Assembly: GCF_001442625.1 (NCBI RefSeq)
Contig: NZ_LMZQ01000009.1
Coordinates: 124,001-188,000 of the forward strand
Source: Pedobacter ginsenosidimutans
GTDB lineage: Bacteria > Bacteroidota > Bacteroidia > Sphingobacteriales > Sphingobacteriaceae
DNA length: 64,000 nt
Direction: 5' to 3'
Shown here: positions 51,396-60,469 of the stretch, piece by piece
How positions within the stretch are numbered: the first letter of the stretch is position 1
Layout of the letters: each line of letters begins with the position of its first letter
Program-made: the position numbers and the translations under genes
Notes under the pieces: model-generated
Told to the model about the DNA's origin: nothing
The model's input: only the letters and a program-made list of their open reading frames with translations
Database searches by the model: none

Positions 51396-52178
51396 TTATT
51401 CTTCCAACAAGACCATCTCCATTTTACGGGCACCTATGCTTATTTCCTGTTTATAAAGCTGTCTGGTTATTTGATCGATCTGATAAATGCTTTTTGCACC
51501 CGTACCACCAATATCATCAGTTAACTCCACGATCCATACTTTTCTTTCCCCTGATTTAGCGGTAAGATATCTCCCTTCTTTTACACCGAGTAGGTGCACC
51601 TTCACAATCCCACCCGTCGTTTTAGGACTGTAATCATAAATATTAATGTCGGCTTTATAATCTGTTTTTAAAGGCAGCCAATTGATTAGCATGGGGTAAA
51701 AATTACTGTCGAAATAGTTTGATTGTAACTTTTGGTTTATTTCGGTGGTTTTTTGAGTTACTTTATCCCGATAAAAGCCGTTAATTTCCTTATCAAAACG
51801 GATAACCATATCACGCTGTGCATTGTAGCTGGAGTGGTAGATCGGCGAAAGATCTGATTTACGTACAATTGTAGAATCTATCCATGAGGAGGCTTGTCCT
51901 TTTAGTTTTACTTCTGTAATTACTTGTACCTTATTATCCAACGCCATAACTTTAGTATTTACAATGCCTATTATAATCCTGGTCGTATCTTTAAGCATTG
52001 ACCAGTTCATTCGGTAAGTTTGATTTTTAATCCACTTTTTATCTACCAGGTTTTTTTTGGGAATGATAATTTCCTGGCCATAACTAAATAGTGGAATTGC
52101 ACAGAGGAGAAGTAAACGGATGATTTTTTTTATTACAGCTTGGTTAAGCGATTTTATTGTGCTGATATTTAGGTGCAT
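51396..52178 (-). CDS. Exported protein, DUF3108-like, 260 aa
   Basis: A hydrophobic leader (KIIRLLLLCAIPLFSYG) followed by a beta-rich domain (RMNWSMLKDTTRIIIGIVNT, LPLKTDYKADINIYDYSPKT) resembling DUF3108-type periplasmic proteins. Convergent with the LysR gene, with little space between. Function unknown. Confidence 0.72.
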   Translation of the reverse strand: MHLNISTIKSLNQAVIKKIIRLLLLCAIPLFSYGQEIIIPKKNLVDKKWIKNQTYRMNWSMLKDTTRIIIGIVNTKVMALDNKVQVITEVKLKGQASSWIDSTIVRKSDLSPIYHSSYNAQRDMVIRFDKEINGFYRDKVTQKTTEINQKLQSNYFDSNFYPMLINWLPLKTDYKADINIYDYSPKTTGGIVKVHLLGVKEGRYLTAKSGERKVWIVELTDDIGGTGAKSIYQIDQITRQLYKQEISIGARKMEMVLLEE

Positions 52179-52327
52179 TGGTTAAGCTTAAGGTGTATTT
52201 AAATATATAAAAGGTATAGATAAAATAGCCAGGTTACTGTTATAACCTGAATATTTTAATGAACACGCTAATAGTCGATATACTTTTAACCATAAATTGA
52301 GCGGCTGAGGGGCTTTCAATTTCGTTT

Positions 52328-52756
52328 TTACTGTTTTGTACCTCTGAAATTAAATGTAATGTCGCCCGATGCGGTTGGCAGGGTAACAATAACGATATTC
52401 TTTGCCGCGTGGTCGTATACCAATGTTCCTTCCGGAGCCCCAATCGCCTCGGCATCATTTGAACCCTGTATTGCTTTTATAGTGAAAATTTTTGATGTTA
52501 CATTGGAATAAGGCTCACCAGGTTTTGCTGTAACCTTTACTTTGTTGCCATTCTCTTTTGTGACCTGGATAATTGCATTAAAATATTCGGTTGAAGTGAT
52601 ATCCACTGTCCCTTTATAGGTGCCTACAACTCTAGTTGCGGCAGCTTCATCCGAATTATTTGACGGAACATCTTTATCTTTACCCTTGCAGGAAAATACG
52701 AGGGTTAATACTAATGTAAAGAACAATAATGATAAATTTTTACTAACTGATTTCAT
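52328..52756 (-). CDS. Lipoprotein, 142 aa
   Basis: MKSVSKNLSLLFFTLVLTLV then FSC: a lipobox ending in a Cys at residue 23. The mature beta-rich part (RVVGTYKGTVDITSTEYFNA, GDITFNFRGTKQ) resembles lipocalin-like or BF2992-type small lipoproteins. Located in the membrane by inference. The 5' gap to 52940 holds the divergent Crp/Fnr promoter. Nothing supports a gene at 52179-52327. Confidence 0.78.
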   Translation of the reverse strand: MKSVSKNLSLLFFTLVLTLVFSCKGKDKDVPSNNSDEAAATRVVGTYKGTVDITSTEYFNAIIQVTKENGNKVKVTAKPGEPYSNVTSKIFTIKAIQGSNDAEAIGAPEGTLVYDHAAKNIVIVTLPTASGDITFNFRGTKQ

Positions 52757-52939
52757 AGATTGATTTTTTAATATTTCTGTTTTAAACTGCTCAAAATTAT
52801 CATGTATGTTTTTCTAAGCATGTGCAGAAATGCTCAATTATAGCATTCACCTGGTAGGAATTGCCAGAATGATACAAACGATTTTTAAATTGCCGGTAAA
52901 AAATAATTGCGCTGTTTAATATCATCCATACAAAATAAA

Positions 52940-53446
52940 ATGAGAGAATTTGTTGAGCTTTCGGTGAAAACCATTACCATTAACAGAAATGAATTTTTAA
53001 GCATAAAAGGAAGTATCGATACAAATGTGTATTATATCGAAAGTGGCAGTTTACGATTATTTGTTTTGGATAATGATGAAGAGCAAGTGATCAGATTTGG
53101 TTACCAGGGTAATTTAATTGTTTTGATGGATTCTTTTTTAACCGGTAAACCCTCAAATTATTTTATTCAGGCCATTAAAAAAACAGTAATAAGGGTTATA
53201 CCAAGGCAGCAGGTTGATCATTTTTTAGAAACTGAAAAGAATCAGCTCTTTTGGATGAAAATTTTAGAAAACCTTGTTGTACAACAGCTTGAACGTGAAA
53301 TTGATATTTTAACCAGTTCCCCAATGGAACGGTACAACCGGGTTTTGAGCAGGAGCCCACAACTCTTTCAGCAGATTCCGCTTAAACACATTGCAAATTA
53401 TTTAAGAATGAGCGCCGAAACCTTATCGCGTTTAAAAAAACCTTGA
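52940..53446 (+). CDS. Crp/Fnr-family transcriptional regulator
   Basis: 168 residues from ATG 52940: cNMP-binding-like barrel (KTITINRNEFLSIKGSIDTN, FGYQGNLIVLMDSFLTGKPS) and a truncated-looking C-terminal HTH (IPLKHIANYLRMSAETLSRL). Bacteroidota members usually lack the cAMP residues. It precedes the DUF4345 gene in the same direction by 67 bases. Confidence 0.88.
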   Translation: MREFVELSVKTITINRNEFLSIKGSIDTNVYYIESGSLRLFVLDNDEEQVIRFGYQGNLIVLMDSFLTGKPSNYFIQAIKKTVIRVIPRQQVDHFLETEKNQLFWMKILENLVVQQLEREIDILTSSPMERYNRVLSRSPQLFQQIPLKHIANYLRMSAETLSRLKKP

Positions 53447-53513
53447 CTTCAATCAAGATTTAATTATAAAAAAGCAAACACCTTTGCCTCATTACCAATA
53501 AAAAATATTGATT

Positions 53514-53939
53514 ATGAATGCACAAAAAATTATTAAAACCTGTAGCCAGGTTTACATCGGTTTTTCTATCCTGAGTTTAGCTTATGTTAGTATCTCATCC
53601 ATTTGGAATCCGCAGGCAACGATGGATTTAGTGTCAACCCAATTGCCCAATACAGATGCTATAAGTTCTATCAGGGGGATATATGGAGGGGTTGGTTTGC
53701 TGATTACCTTTTTGCTGATTTACCTTTTGTTGAATAATATCAGGAAGGCGCTTTTTTTTCTTTTGCTTTTTTGGGCTGTCTATTCTATTTCCAGGTTGAT
53801 CACCATTTGGGTTGATGGACCTTTGGGTAGTTTCGGTTCTCAATGGTTAATCATTGAATCAACTTTTAGTATTTTAGGTTTCGTATTGCTGCTTTTGTAT
53901 GCCAGAATCAAGAAAGAAACAAATGTTTCACAGCAGTAA
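53514..53939 (+). CDS. DUF4345 family membrane protein
   Basis: 141 residues, four hydrophobic helices (VYIGFSILSLAYVSISSIW, GVGLLITFLLIYLLL, ALFFLLLFWAVYSIS, STFSILGFVLLLLYA). DUF4345 proteins are small inner-membrane proteins of unknown function. The earlier TTG at 53508 is only two codons upstream; ATG 53514 is preferred. Confidence 0.85.
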   Translation: MNAQKIIKTCSQVYIGFSILSLAYVSISSIWNPQATMDLVSTQLPNTDAISSIRGIYGGVGLLITFLLIYLLLNNIRKALFFLLLFWAVYSISRLITIWVDGPLGSFGSQWLIIESTFSILGFVLLLLYARIKKETNVSQQ

Positions 53940-54015
53940 CTTGCTCAAAAATGATCGTTTTAATGCAACAGTTATTATCTTGTGTTAATCTTAATCGAAA
54001 AAATATTATCAGCAG

Positions 54016-54927
54016 ATGTATTTAACTTCACTACCAGATCATTCCAATCCTGATTTTGATCAGGATCTTCATTTTAGACGGTTTAAAGTGCAAAATGTTG
54101 TTTTTAATACCGTTAGCAGTTATAGTTTTTGTGATGATCATGTGGGTTGCCTTTCTTTCAAAACGATATTAAAAGGAGAGGAGTGGTATGGTATTAATAA
54201 ACGTAAGCTGGCCATTCGGCCTGGACAGTTCCTGATCCTCAACGATGAACAAAATTATTCCTGTAAAATTGATACCATGGATAAGGTAAGGGGATTATCG
54301 GTTTTTTTTCAGAAAGATTTTGCCGCACAGGTATTCCAGGATACTTTAAAAAGTGAAGTGGGATTATTGGATAATCCATTTTATAGGAATAATGAACAAC
54401 CGGAGTTTTTTCAAACATTGAATGATATCGATCCTGAATTACAGTTGCAACTGGCAACGCTTATTTCAGGTCTCGAAAATAATGATTATGACGATGGTGC
54501 TGAAGAACAGCTGTTTTTTTTACTTAGATACCTGATCAGGACACTTAAATCCGACACCGAAAAAATTGCAGGTGTATCGGCCATAAAGCCAAGCTCAAAA
54601 ATCGAAATTTACAGGCGTCTGTGTATTGCGAAGGATTTTCTTCATTCAACTTTTATGGAGAAGCCCGATTTAAAATTATTGGGTAGTATTGCTTGTTTAT
54701 CAGTTCCTCAGCTCATCAGGCAGTTTAAATCTGTATTTAAGGTTACGCCACATCAATACCTGATTCAGATAAAACTTAAACAGGCTGTTGATTTGCTTAA
54801 AAATACAGATAAACCCATTCATGAAATAACCTGGTCCTGTGGATTCGAAAACGTGAGTGCTTTTTGCAGGGCCTTTAAATCAGCTTATGGTTTTCAACCT
54901 TTGATGTTCAGAAAAACACAGGCATAA
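54016..54927 (+). CDS. AraC-family transcriptional regulator
   Basis: 303 residues: N-terminal cupin-like domain (FKTILKGEEWYGINKRKLAI, RPGQFLILNDEQ) and the two-HTH domain (about 200-303; LGSIACLSVPQLIRQFKSVF, IHEITWSCGFENVSAFCRAF). The esterase gene follows 67 bases downstream and is the probable target. Confidence 0.92.
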   Translation: MYLTSLPDHSNPDFDQDLHFRRFKVQNVVFNTVSSYSFCDDHVGCLSFKTILKGEEWYGINKRKLAIRPGQFLILNDEQNYSCKIDTMDKVRGLSVFFQKDFAAQVFQDTLKSEVGLLDNPFYRNNEQPEFFQTLNDIDPELQLQLATLISGLENNDYDDGAEEQLFFLLRYLIRTLKSDTEKIAGVSAIKPSSKIEIYRRLCIAKDFLHSTFMEKPDLKLLGSIACLSVPQLIRQFKSVFKVTPHQYLIQIKLKQAVDLLKNTDKPIHEITWSCGFENVSAFCRAFKSAYGFQPLMFRKTQA

Positions 54928-54994
54928 ATAGCGCATTTTTGCACATGTTAATTGTTAAATCGGGCTTAATTTTAAACAATTAAACCCAACTCCC

Positions 54995-55906
54995 TTGAAA
55001 CGAGCCTTTATTTTTTTCTTTTATATTTTATCCTCCTCATTTTGCTGTGCCCAGGATCTTACTATCCCACTTTATCAAGGGCAGGTACCAAATGCAAAGA
55101 AAACCCCTGCCGATTACATTGAAGAAACCGACAGCAATGGCCTGACTAAAAATGTAAGTATCCCTACCATGCAGGCCTATTTTCCGGATAAGAATAAAGC
55201 CAACGGAACTGCAGTAATCATTTTTCCCGGTGGTGGTTATTTTGTTCTTGCCCCAAAAAAATGCATTGAAATTGCTAAGGCATTCAGCGCGCTGGGGGTT
55301 GCTGCCTTTGTTGTGAAGTATCGTTTGCCCAGCGATAGAATTATGAACGACAAAATGATCGGTCCATTGCAGGATGCACAGACCGCTATTAAAATGGTAC
55401 GCAGAAGAGCAGGCGAATGGGATATAAAAGCAGATAAGATAGGGATGATGGGGCTATCGGCAGGGGGGCATTTAGTCTCAACAGCAGGCACGCAGTTAAA
55501 CAGGGTAGTAATAGATAATAGAGAGCATATATCGCTCAGACCCGATTTTATGATTTTACTTTATCCCGTTATCATTTATGATCCGGATATACCGCGCACC
55601 AGAGAAAATTTATTAGGGAAAAAACCTACAGCAAAAGCGTTAAGTTTATATAGTACTAATAAGTGTGTTAGTGATATTACACCGCCAACATTTTTGGTTC
55701 ATGCGGCTGATGATGATGTAATCCCGGTGAAAAATAGTCTGCAGTTTTTCGATGCACTACTCAAAGCCAAGGTTAAAGCTGAACTACATATTCTTCAAAC
55801 AGGAGGGCATGGTTTTGGTATTTATGATGTTGAAAATAAAGATGGCTGGTTTATAAGTTGCTACGAATGGATGAAAAAAAACGGTTTTGGATGTGCTGAA
55901 AGATAA
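54995..55906 (+). CDS. Exported alpha/beta hydrolase (esterase/xylan-esterase-like)
   Basis: 303 residues, TTG start at 54995 with a signal peptide (MKRAFIFFFYILSSSFCCAQ). Oxyanion loop FPGGGYFVLAPKK, nucleophile Ser in MMGLSAGGHL, Asp in AADDDVIP, His in GGHGFGIYD: the pattern of BD-FAE/HSL-type carbohydrate esterases. No glycan-utilisation genes are adjacent, so the substrate is open. Confidence 0.88.
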   Translation: MKRAFIFFFYILSSSFCCAQDLTIPLYQGQVPNAKKTPADYIEETDSNGLTKNVSIPTMQAYFPDKNKANGTAVIIFPGGGYFVLAPKKCIEIAKAFSALGVAAFVVKYRLPSDRIMNDKMIGPLQDAQTAIKMVRRRAGEWDIKADKIGMMGLSAGGHLVSTAGTQLNRVVIDNREHISLRPDFMILLYPVIIYDPDIPRTRENLLGKKPTAKALSLYSTNKCVSDITPPTFLVHAADDDVIPVKNSLQFFDALLKAKVKAELHILQTGGHGFGIYDVENKDGWFISCYEWMKKNGFGCAER

Positions 55907-56117
55907 AAACCTGGTTTGAAAATTTGTTAGCTTCCATTGCTCAAAATCAGTTGTTTTTAGATTTATGGTAAGGCCATTTTTAATCAAAAAAAAACTTTTA
56001 TAGCAGTATATAATTTACAATTTTTAAGCAAAAAAAGCATTCAGTTTAAATAACTTTGTTTTTCAATGAAAAAAATCGGGAAATCGATTTAGCTTATTTT
56101 AAACCAAATAACTTAAA

Positions 56118-56498
56118 ATGCTTTTAATTATCCTTAACATTATTTTTTGCATCTCGTTTTTAGGCTTTGCCTATGTAAATTTAAATGATAACGATGCTTT
56201 TCTTTGGGTGTCTATCTATTTAAGTGCCGCAATATGCTGCGGATTGGCTGCGGCGGGTAAATTTTATCCTTTCGCTTATCTGTTTTTAACTGCTTTCTAT
56301 TTAATTTATGCTGCTATCCTGTTCTTCGCAAAAGATGGTGTGCGGGATTGGATTACCAAATACAGACGCGAGAGCCTCGTGCAGAGCATGCAGGCCACAA
56401 AACCTTATATCGAACAAACGCGGGAATTTTTTGGCCTGTTGATTATTGCGGGGGCTTTGTTGATCAATTATTTTGTTTCGGCAGGTATTACCAGCTAA
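56118..56498 (+). CDS. TMEM220-family membrane protein
   Basis: 126 residues with four hydrophobic helices. The AYVNLNDNDAFLWVSIY start and YAAILFFAKDGVRDWITKY middle match the transmembrane-220 family (from memory). It ends 16 bases before the EboA start and is probably the first gene of the ebo operon. Confidence 0.85.
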   Translation: MLLIILNIIFCISFLGFAYVNLNDNDAFLWVSIYLSAAICCGLAAAGKFYPFAYLFLTAFYLIYAAILFFAKDGVRDWITKYRRESLVQSMQATKPYIEQTREFFGLLIIAGALLINYFVSAGITS

Positions 56499-56514
56499 TA
56501 GATTTAGATACTTT

Positions 56515-57372
56515 ATGAAAGGTGATGATACGATGGCTATCCAAAAAGCTTTATCAGCTATTATAAAAAGCAATGTAGTTGCAGATGGCCAAAATTGGTT
56601 GGAAAGTATAACACAATCAGCTGATCTAAGCAATAAAATCAGTCAGGCATTTGTGATGGTGCCGCGCAAAACCGGGAAATCGCTTATTCAACTTAACGAT
56701 GACCAAAAGGTTTTAATAAAAGAGGCTGGGATCAGTTATATTAGTAACTGGACCATCGATAGGCTTTGTCGCGTTTGGTTGCTGAGCACTTTAAATTCGA
56801 TAGACCAGGAGAAACGCTACGCAACCGTCGATCGGTTATTCCTGTCGGCAGAAATGAATGAGGCGGTGGCTTTGTATTCGGCCTTGCCGTTTTTAGCTCA
56901 TCCTGAAATTTGGGTAAAACGGTGTGCTGAAGGGATCAGGAGCAATATCGGCTCCGTTTTGGAAGCGATAATGGAAAACAATCCTTATCCTTCAGAAAAT
57001 TTGGATGAAGCTGCCTGGAACCAATTGGTGCTGAAAGCGTTTTTTACCGAAAAAAATATTAAGTTCATCGTTGGTTTAGATAAACGTGCCAATCTGGAAC
57101 TTGCACTAACTTTGATAGATTATGCAAAAGAACGTTGGGCTGCCAAACGAAAGGTAAGCCCACAGCTTTGGCGCCTGGTTGGCAAATTTATCAATGCTGA
57201 AATTTTTGAGACCCTTAAAGTCGGTTTACAGCATTACGACCAGATTGAACAACGCGCCATTGCACTTGCTGTCGCACAGTCTGATTATCAGCCGGCAAAG
57301 GATTATATTAACACTTTTCCTGAACTTAAGTTGGCCCTCTCGGAAGGAAACTTAAACTGGGATTCATTTTAA
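56515..57372 (+). CDS. eboA: EboA-domain protein
   Basis: 285 residues from ATG 56515; ATG 56533 is a possible alternative, and the earlier in-frame 56473 overlaps the TMEM220 gene. Helical protein of the EboA family (LCRVWLLSTLNSIDQEKRYA, YSALPFLAHPEIWVKRCAEG, IRSNIGSVLEAIMENNPYPS). The family is known only from ebo clusters; its biochemical role is not established. Neighbour order A-B-C-D-E-F confirms the call. Confidence 0.9.
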   Translation: MKGDDTMAIQKALSAIIKSNVVADGQNWLESITQSADLSNKISQAFVMVPRKTGKSLIQLNDDQKVLIKEAGISYISNWTIDRLCRVWLLSTLNSIDQEKRYATVDRLFLSAEMNEAVALYSALPFLAHPEIWVKRCAEGIRSNIGSVLEAIMENNPYPSENLDEAAWNQLVLKAFFTEKNIKFIVGLDKRANLELALTLIDYAKERWAAKRKVSPQLWRLVGKFINAEIFETLKVGLQHYDQIEQRAIALAVAQSDYQPAKDYINTFPELKLALSEGNLNWDSF

Positions 57373-57398
57373 CCATTAGAAATTCAAAACAGAAATAT

Positions 57399-58385
57399 AT
57401 GTGTTGCAGTAGTTCAATTGAAAGAGATAAAGCATTGATGGGGGAGCCTGAAGCGTTCGATATCAGTGCGGTAAAGGGAATGAAATTCTTCGACCCACAT
57501 GTTCACATGACTTCGAGAACAACAGACGACTACCAGGCGATGGCCGATGCAGGCGTTGTTGCTTTGATAGAACCCGCATTTTGGTTGGGGCAGCCACGTA
57601 CCGGATTAGATAGCTTTAGAGATTATTACAGTAGCTTAATCGGTTGGGAGCGCTTCCGCTCTTCTCAATTTGGCATTAAACATTATTGCACCATTGGTCT
57701 TAACTCAAGAGAAGCCAATAATGAAAGCCTGGCAGAACAGGTAATGGAAATATTGCCATTGTTTATCTATAAAGAAGGTGTAGTTGGCGTAGGCGAGATC
57801 GGCTTCGACGATCAGACTGCAGCTGAAGAAAAGTATTACAGATTACAACTTCAGCTTGCTAAAGAAGCAGGTTTACCTGTTCAGGTGCATACACCACACC
57901 GCGATAAGAAAAAAGGTACACAACGCAGTATGGATATTGCTTTGGAGCATGGCCTTGATCCTTATGGCGTAATTATCGATCATAATAACGAAGAAACGGT
58001 AAAAGAGGTTTTAGATAGAGGCTTTTGGGCTGCTTTTACCATTTATCCGTTTACTAAAATGGGTAACGAGCGAATGGTAGAAATTGTAAAGCAGTATGGC
58101 GCAGAACGTATTATGGTAAATTCTGCTGCCGATTGGGGCATCAGCGATCCTTTGGCGGTACCAAAAACCGCTGCTTTAATGAAAATGCGTGGTTTAAGTG
58201 ATGAGGATATTGAGCTGGTTACTTACCGCAATGCAATTACCGCATTTGCACAGAGTGGGCAGCTAGATGAAGCCGATTTCAATGCGCAAAAAAATGTAGA
58301 CCTTACCGAGAAATTTGAAGGTAATACCATTTTGCGTGGCGGACAACAGCCAAGAGCAGATAAATCGTCGATCATCATTAGCTAA
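57399..58385 (+). CDS. eboB: TatD-family metallo-hydrolase EboB
   Basis: 328 residues, TIM-barrel metal hydrolase: HVH (FFDPHVHMTSRTTDDYQAMA), Glu in VGVGEIGFDD, His in PVQVHTPHRDKK, His in GVIIDHNNEE and Asp in VNSAADWG give the full TatD metal-ligand set. Acts in the cytosol. The CCCSSS N-terminus (MCCSSSIERDK) has two adjacent cysteines, an odd feature. Second gene of the ebo cluster. Confidence 0.92.
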   Translation: MCCSSSIERDKALMGEPEAFDISAVKGMKFFDPHVHMTSRTTDDYQAMADAGVVALIEPAFWLGQPRTGLDSFRDYYSSLIGWERFRSSQFGIKHYCTIGLNSREANNESLAEQVMEILPLFIYKEGVVGVGEIGFDDQTAAEEKYYRLQLQLAKEAGLPVQVHTPHRDKKKGTQRSMDIALEHGLDPYGVIIDHNNEETVKEVLDRGFWAAFTIYPFTKMGNERMVEIVKQYGAERIMVNSAADWGISDPLAVPKTAALMKMRGLSDEDIELVTYRNAITAFAQSGQLDEADFNAQKNVDLTEKFEGNTILRGGQQPRADKSSIIIS

Positions 58386-58389
58386 AGTA

Positions 58390-59274
58390 TTGAAAAAAAT
58401 AACTGTCTATCTGCGCATGATGCGCCCTGCCAATATTGTTACGTCTGTAGCCGATATTCTGGCAGGAATTGCCATTTCTGGTGTCCTAAGTAGTGGGGTG
58501 TCTATTCCATGGTTATCTATTGCGTTTTTGGCCGCATCAACAGCTTGTTTGTATGGAGGGGGGATCGTTTTTAACGATGTTTTTGATGCCGATCTGGATA
58601 AAATAGAACGTCCGGAAAGAGCCATACCCAGTGGGCTGATCAGCTTAAAAAATGCAACCATTTTGGGAAGTTTATTACTCTTTGCCGGAATTGCTTTAGC
58701 TGCATTAAATAGTTTAACTTCGGGCTTCCTGGCACTTTTGGTAGCCGTTTTCGCCTTGCTTTATAATAAATTTGGCAAGCACCATCCTTTTTTCGGACCC
58801 TTGAATATGGGCTTATGCCGTGGTTTTAACTTACTATTGGGTTTGAGTATTGTGCCAGAAATGCTTCAAAGCCATTATTATTTAGCGGTTATTCCGGTAA
58901 TTTATATTTTCTCCATCACCATGACCAGCCGTGGCGAAGTTCACGGAGGCCATACTAAAAATTTATATTTGGCCGCCTTTCTGTATGCAATTGTGATCTG
59001 TGCTATTGCTTATTTTGCTTTTGTAAACGATAGGTTGCTGTGGTCGCTGCTGTTTCTGCTTCCATTTACCTTTATGATTTTCAGGCCACTTTTAAAAGCA
59101 ATAAAGGAGCCTATCGGTAAAAATATCGGCGGGGCGGTAAAAGCTGGCGTAATTTCACTTATTTTGATGGATGCAGCCTGGGCCGTAACTTTCGATGCCC
59201 TGATTTTGGCTTTTATCATTGCAGCTTTATTGCCGTTATCCATGTGGCTGTCTAAATTATTCGCCGTTACTTAA
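58390..59274 (+). CDS. eboC: UbiA-like prenyltransferase EboC
   Basis: 294 residues from TTG 58390 (MKKITVYLRMMRPANIVTSV), four bases after the eboB stop; the earlier in-frame start lies inside eboB. Polytopic membrane protein with the UbiA aspartate motif FNDVFDADLDKIERPERAIP near residue 60. The second Asp-rich motif is weak. It probably transfers a prenyl group in or at the membrane; substrates unknown. Confidence 0.9.
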   Translation: MKKITVYLRMMRPANIVTSVADILAGIAISGVLSSGVSIPWLSIAFLAASTACLYGGGIVFNDVFDADLDKIERPERAIPSGLISLKNATILGSLLLFAGIALAALNSLTSGFLALLVAVFALLYNKFGKHHPFFGPLNMGLCRGFNLLLGLSIVPEMLQSHYYLAVIPVIYIFSITMTSRGEVHGGHTKNLYLAAFLYAIVICAIAYFAFVNDRLLWSLLFLLPFTFMIFRPLLKAIKEPIGKNIGGAVKAGVISLILMDAAWAVTFDALILAFIIAALLPLSMWLSKLFAVT

Positions 59275-59302
59275 ACCATCAAACACACATTCTCAAATTG
59301 AT

Positions 59303-60466
59303 ATGGAACATTTACATCAATCCTTTACGGTACAATATAATTACAATGTTTTCTTTACTTCATCGCTTTTTTTGCCTGAAAACGAACTTTTGAACAGTTT
59401 TTTAGTTAACCTGAATCCAGCTGTTGCAGTAAAGAAAATCTTGTTTGTAATTGATGAAGGTGTAGCAAATGCACACAAAGAACTTAATAACCAGATTAAA
59501 ACATATTTTGCAAAATATTCTCAAACGCAGTTGGTTCAGGATATCCTGATCATCCCGGGGGGAGAACAGGTTAAAAACGACACTAGCTATTTTGATCAGG
59601 TGTTAGAAGCCATCAATATTCATGGGATCGACAGGCATTCGTTTGTTGCTGCCATTGGTGGTGGCGCTGTACTCGATATGGTGGGCTATGCGGCTACGGT
59701 TGCGCACCGAGGTATCAAACACATCAGGATTCCAAGTACCGTGCTTTCGCAGAACGATTCGGGTGTTGGCGTAAAAAATGGGATTAATTATTTTAATAAA
59801 AAGAACTTTTTAGGCACTTTTTCGCCCCCGGTTGCTGTTTTTAACGATGAAATATTTTTAAGCACTTTATCCGATCGCGATTGGCGCTCAGGCATTGCCG
59901 AAGCAATTAAAGTGGCATTGATTAAAGACCGTGAGTTTTTTGAGTGGCTGGAAGCGAATGCCACAGCGCTTGCACAGCGGGATATAACCGCCATGAACTA
60001 CCAGATCTGGAAATGTGCAAAACTCCATATGGAGCATATCCGCAGTGCCGATCCTTTTGAAAGTGGTTCGGCCCGACCGTTGGATTTTGGCCATTGGAGC
60101 GCACATAAACTGGAATACCTGACTAATTTTGAAGTGCGGCATGGTGAAGCTGTTGCCATGGGCATAGCCTTAGATGCCGTATATTCCAATTTATCGGGCA
60201 GGATCAGTGCCGAAGATGCGCAAAGGGTAATCAGCCTGATCCAGCAACTTGGTTTCGAATTAACGCATCCTTTGTTACAGGTTATCGAAGGCAATAGCCC
60301 AATTTTGCATGGGCTTGAAGAATTTAGGGAGCATCTTGGCGGGGAGCTGACCATCACCTTACTTACAGGCCTGGGTAGTGGAGAGGAAGTTCACGAAATT
60401 GATGCCGACATTTTAAAACAAGCTGCCGAAATCTTAAATAACCAAACTGCTATTATTCAACATTAA
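59303..60466 (+). CDS. eboD: 3-dehydroquinate-synthase-like EboD
   Basis: 387 residues from ATG 59303. Sugar-phosphate cyclase fold: VAAIGGGAVLDMVGYAAT, IPSTVLSQNDSGVGVKNG, metal ligands in SGIAEAIKVAL (Glu), DFGHWSAHKLE (His) and RHGEAVAMGIA (His). The DHQS NxGHTxGH motif is altered to FGHWSAH, as in other EboD members. The product is not established; a cyclitol-like compound is the family-based guess. Confidence 0.92.
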   Translation: MEHLHQSFTVQYNYNVFFTSSLFLPENELLNSFLVNLNPAVAVKKILFVIDEGVANAHKELNNQIKTYFAKYSQTQLVQDILIIPGGEQVKNDTSYFDQVLEAINIHGIDRHSFVAAIGGGAVLDMVGYAATVAHRGIKHIRIPSTVLSQNDSGVGVKNGINYFNKKNFLGTFSPPVAVFNDEIFLSTLSDRDWRSGIAEAIKVALIKDREFFEWLEANATALAQRDITAMNYQIWKCAKLHMEHIRSADPFESGSARPLDFGHWSAHKLEYLTNFEVRHGEAVAMGIALDAVYSNLSGRISAEDAQRVISLIQQLGFELTHPLLQVIEGNSPILHGLEEFREHLGGELTITLLTGLGSGEEVHEIDADILKQAAEILNNQTAIIQH

Positions 60467-60469
60467 GCT

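Noticed and set aside
57399..57431. EboB as a lipoprotein because of its early cysteines
   Set aside because: No hydrophobic signal segment precedes the cysteines, and TatD-type enzymes are cytosolic.
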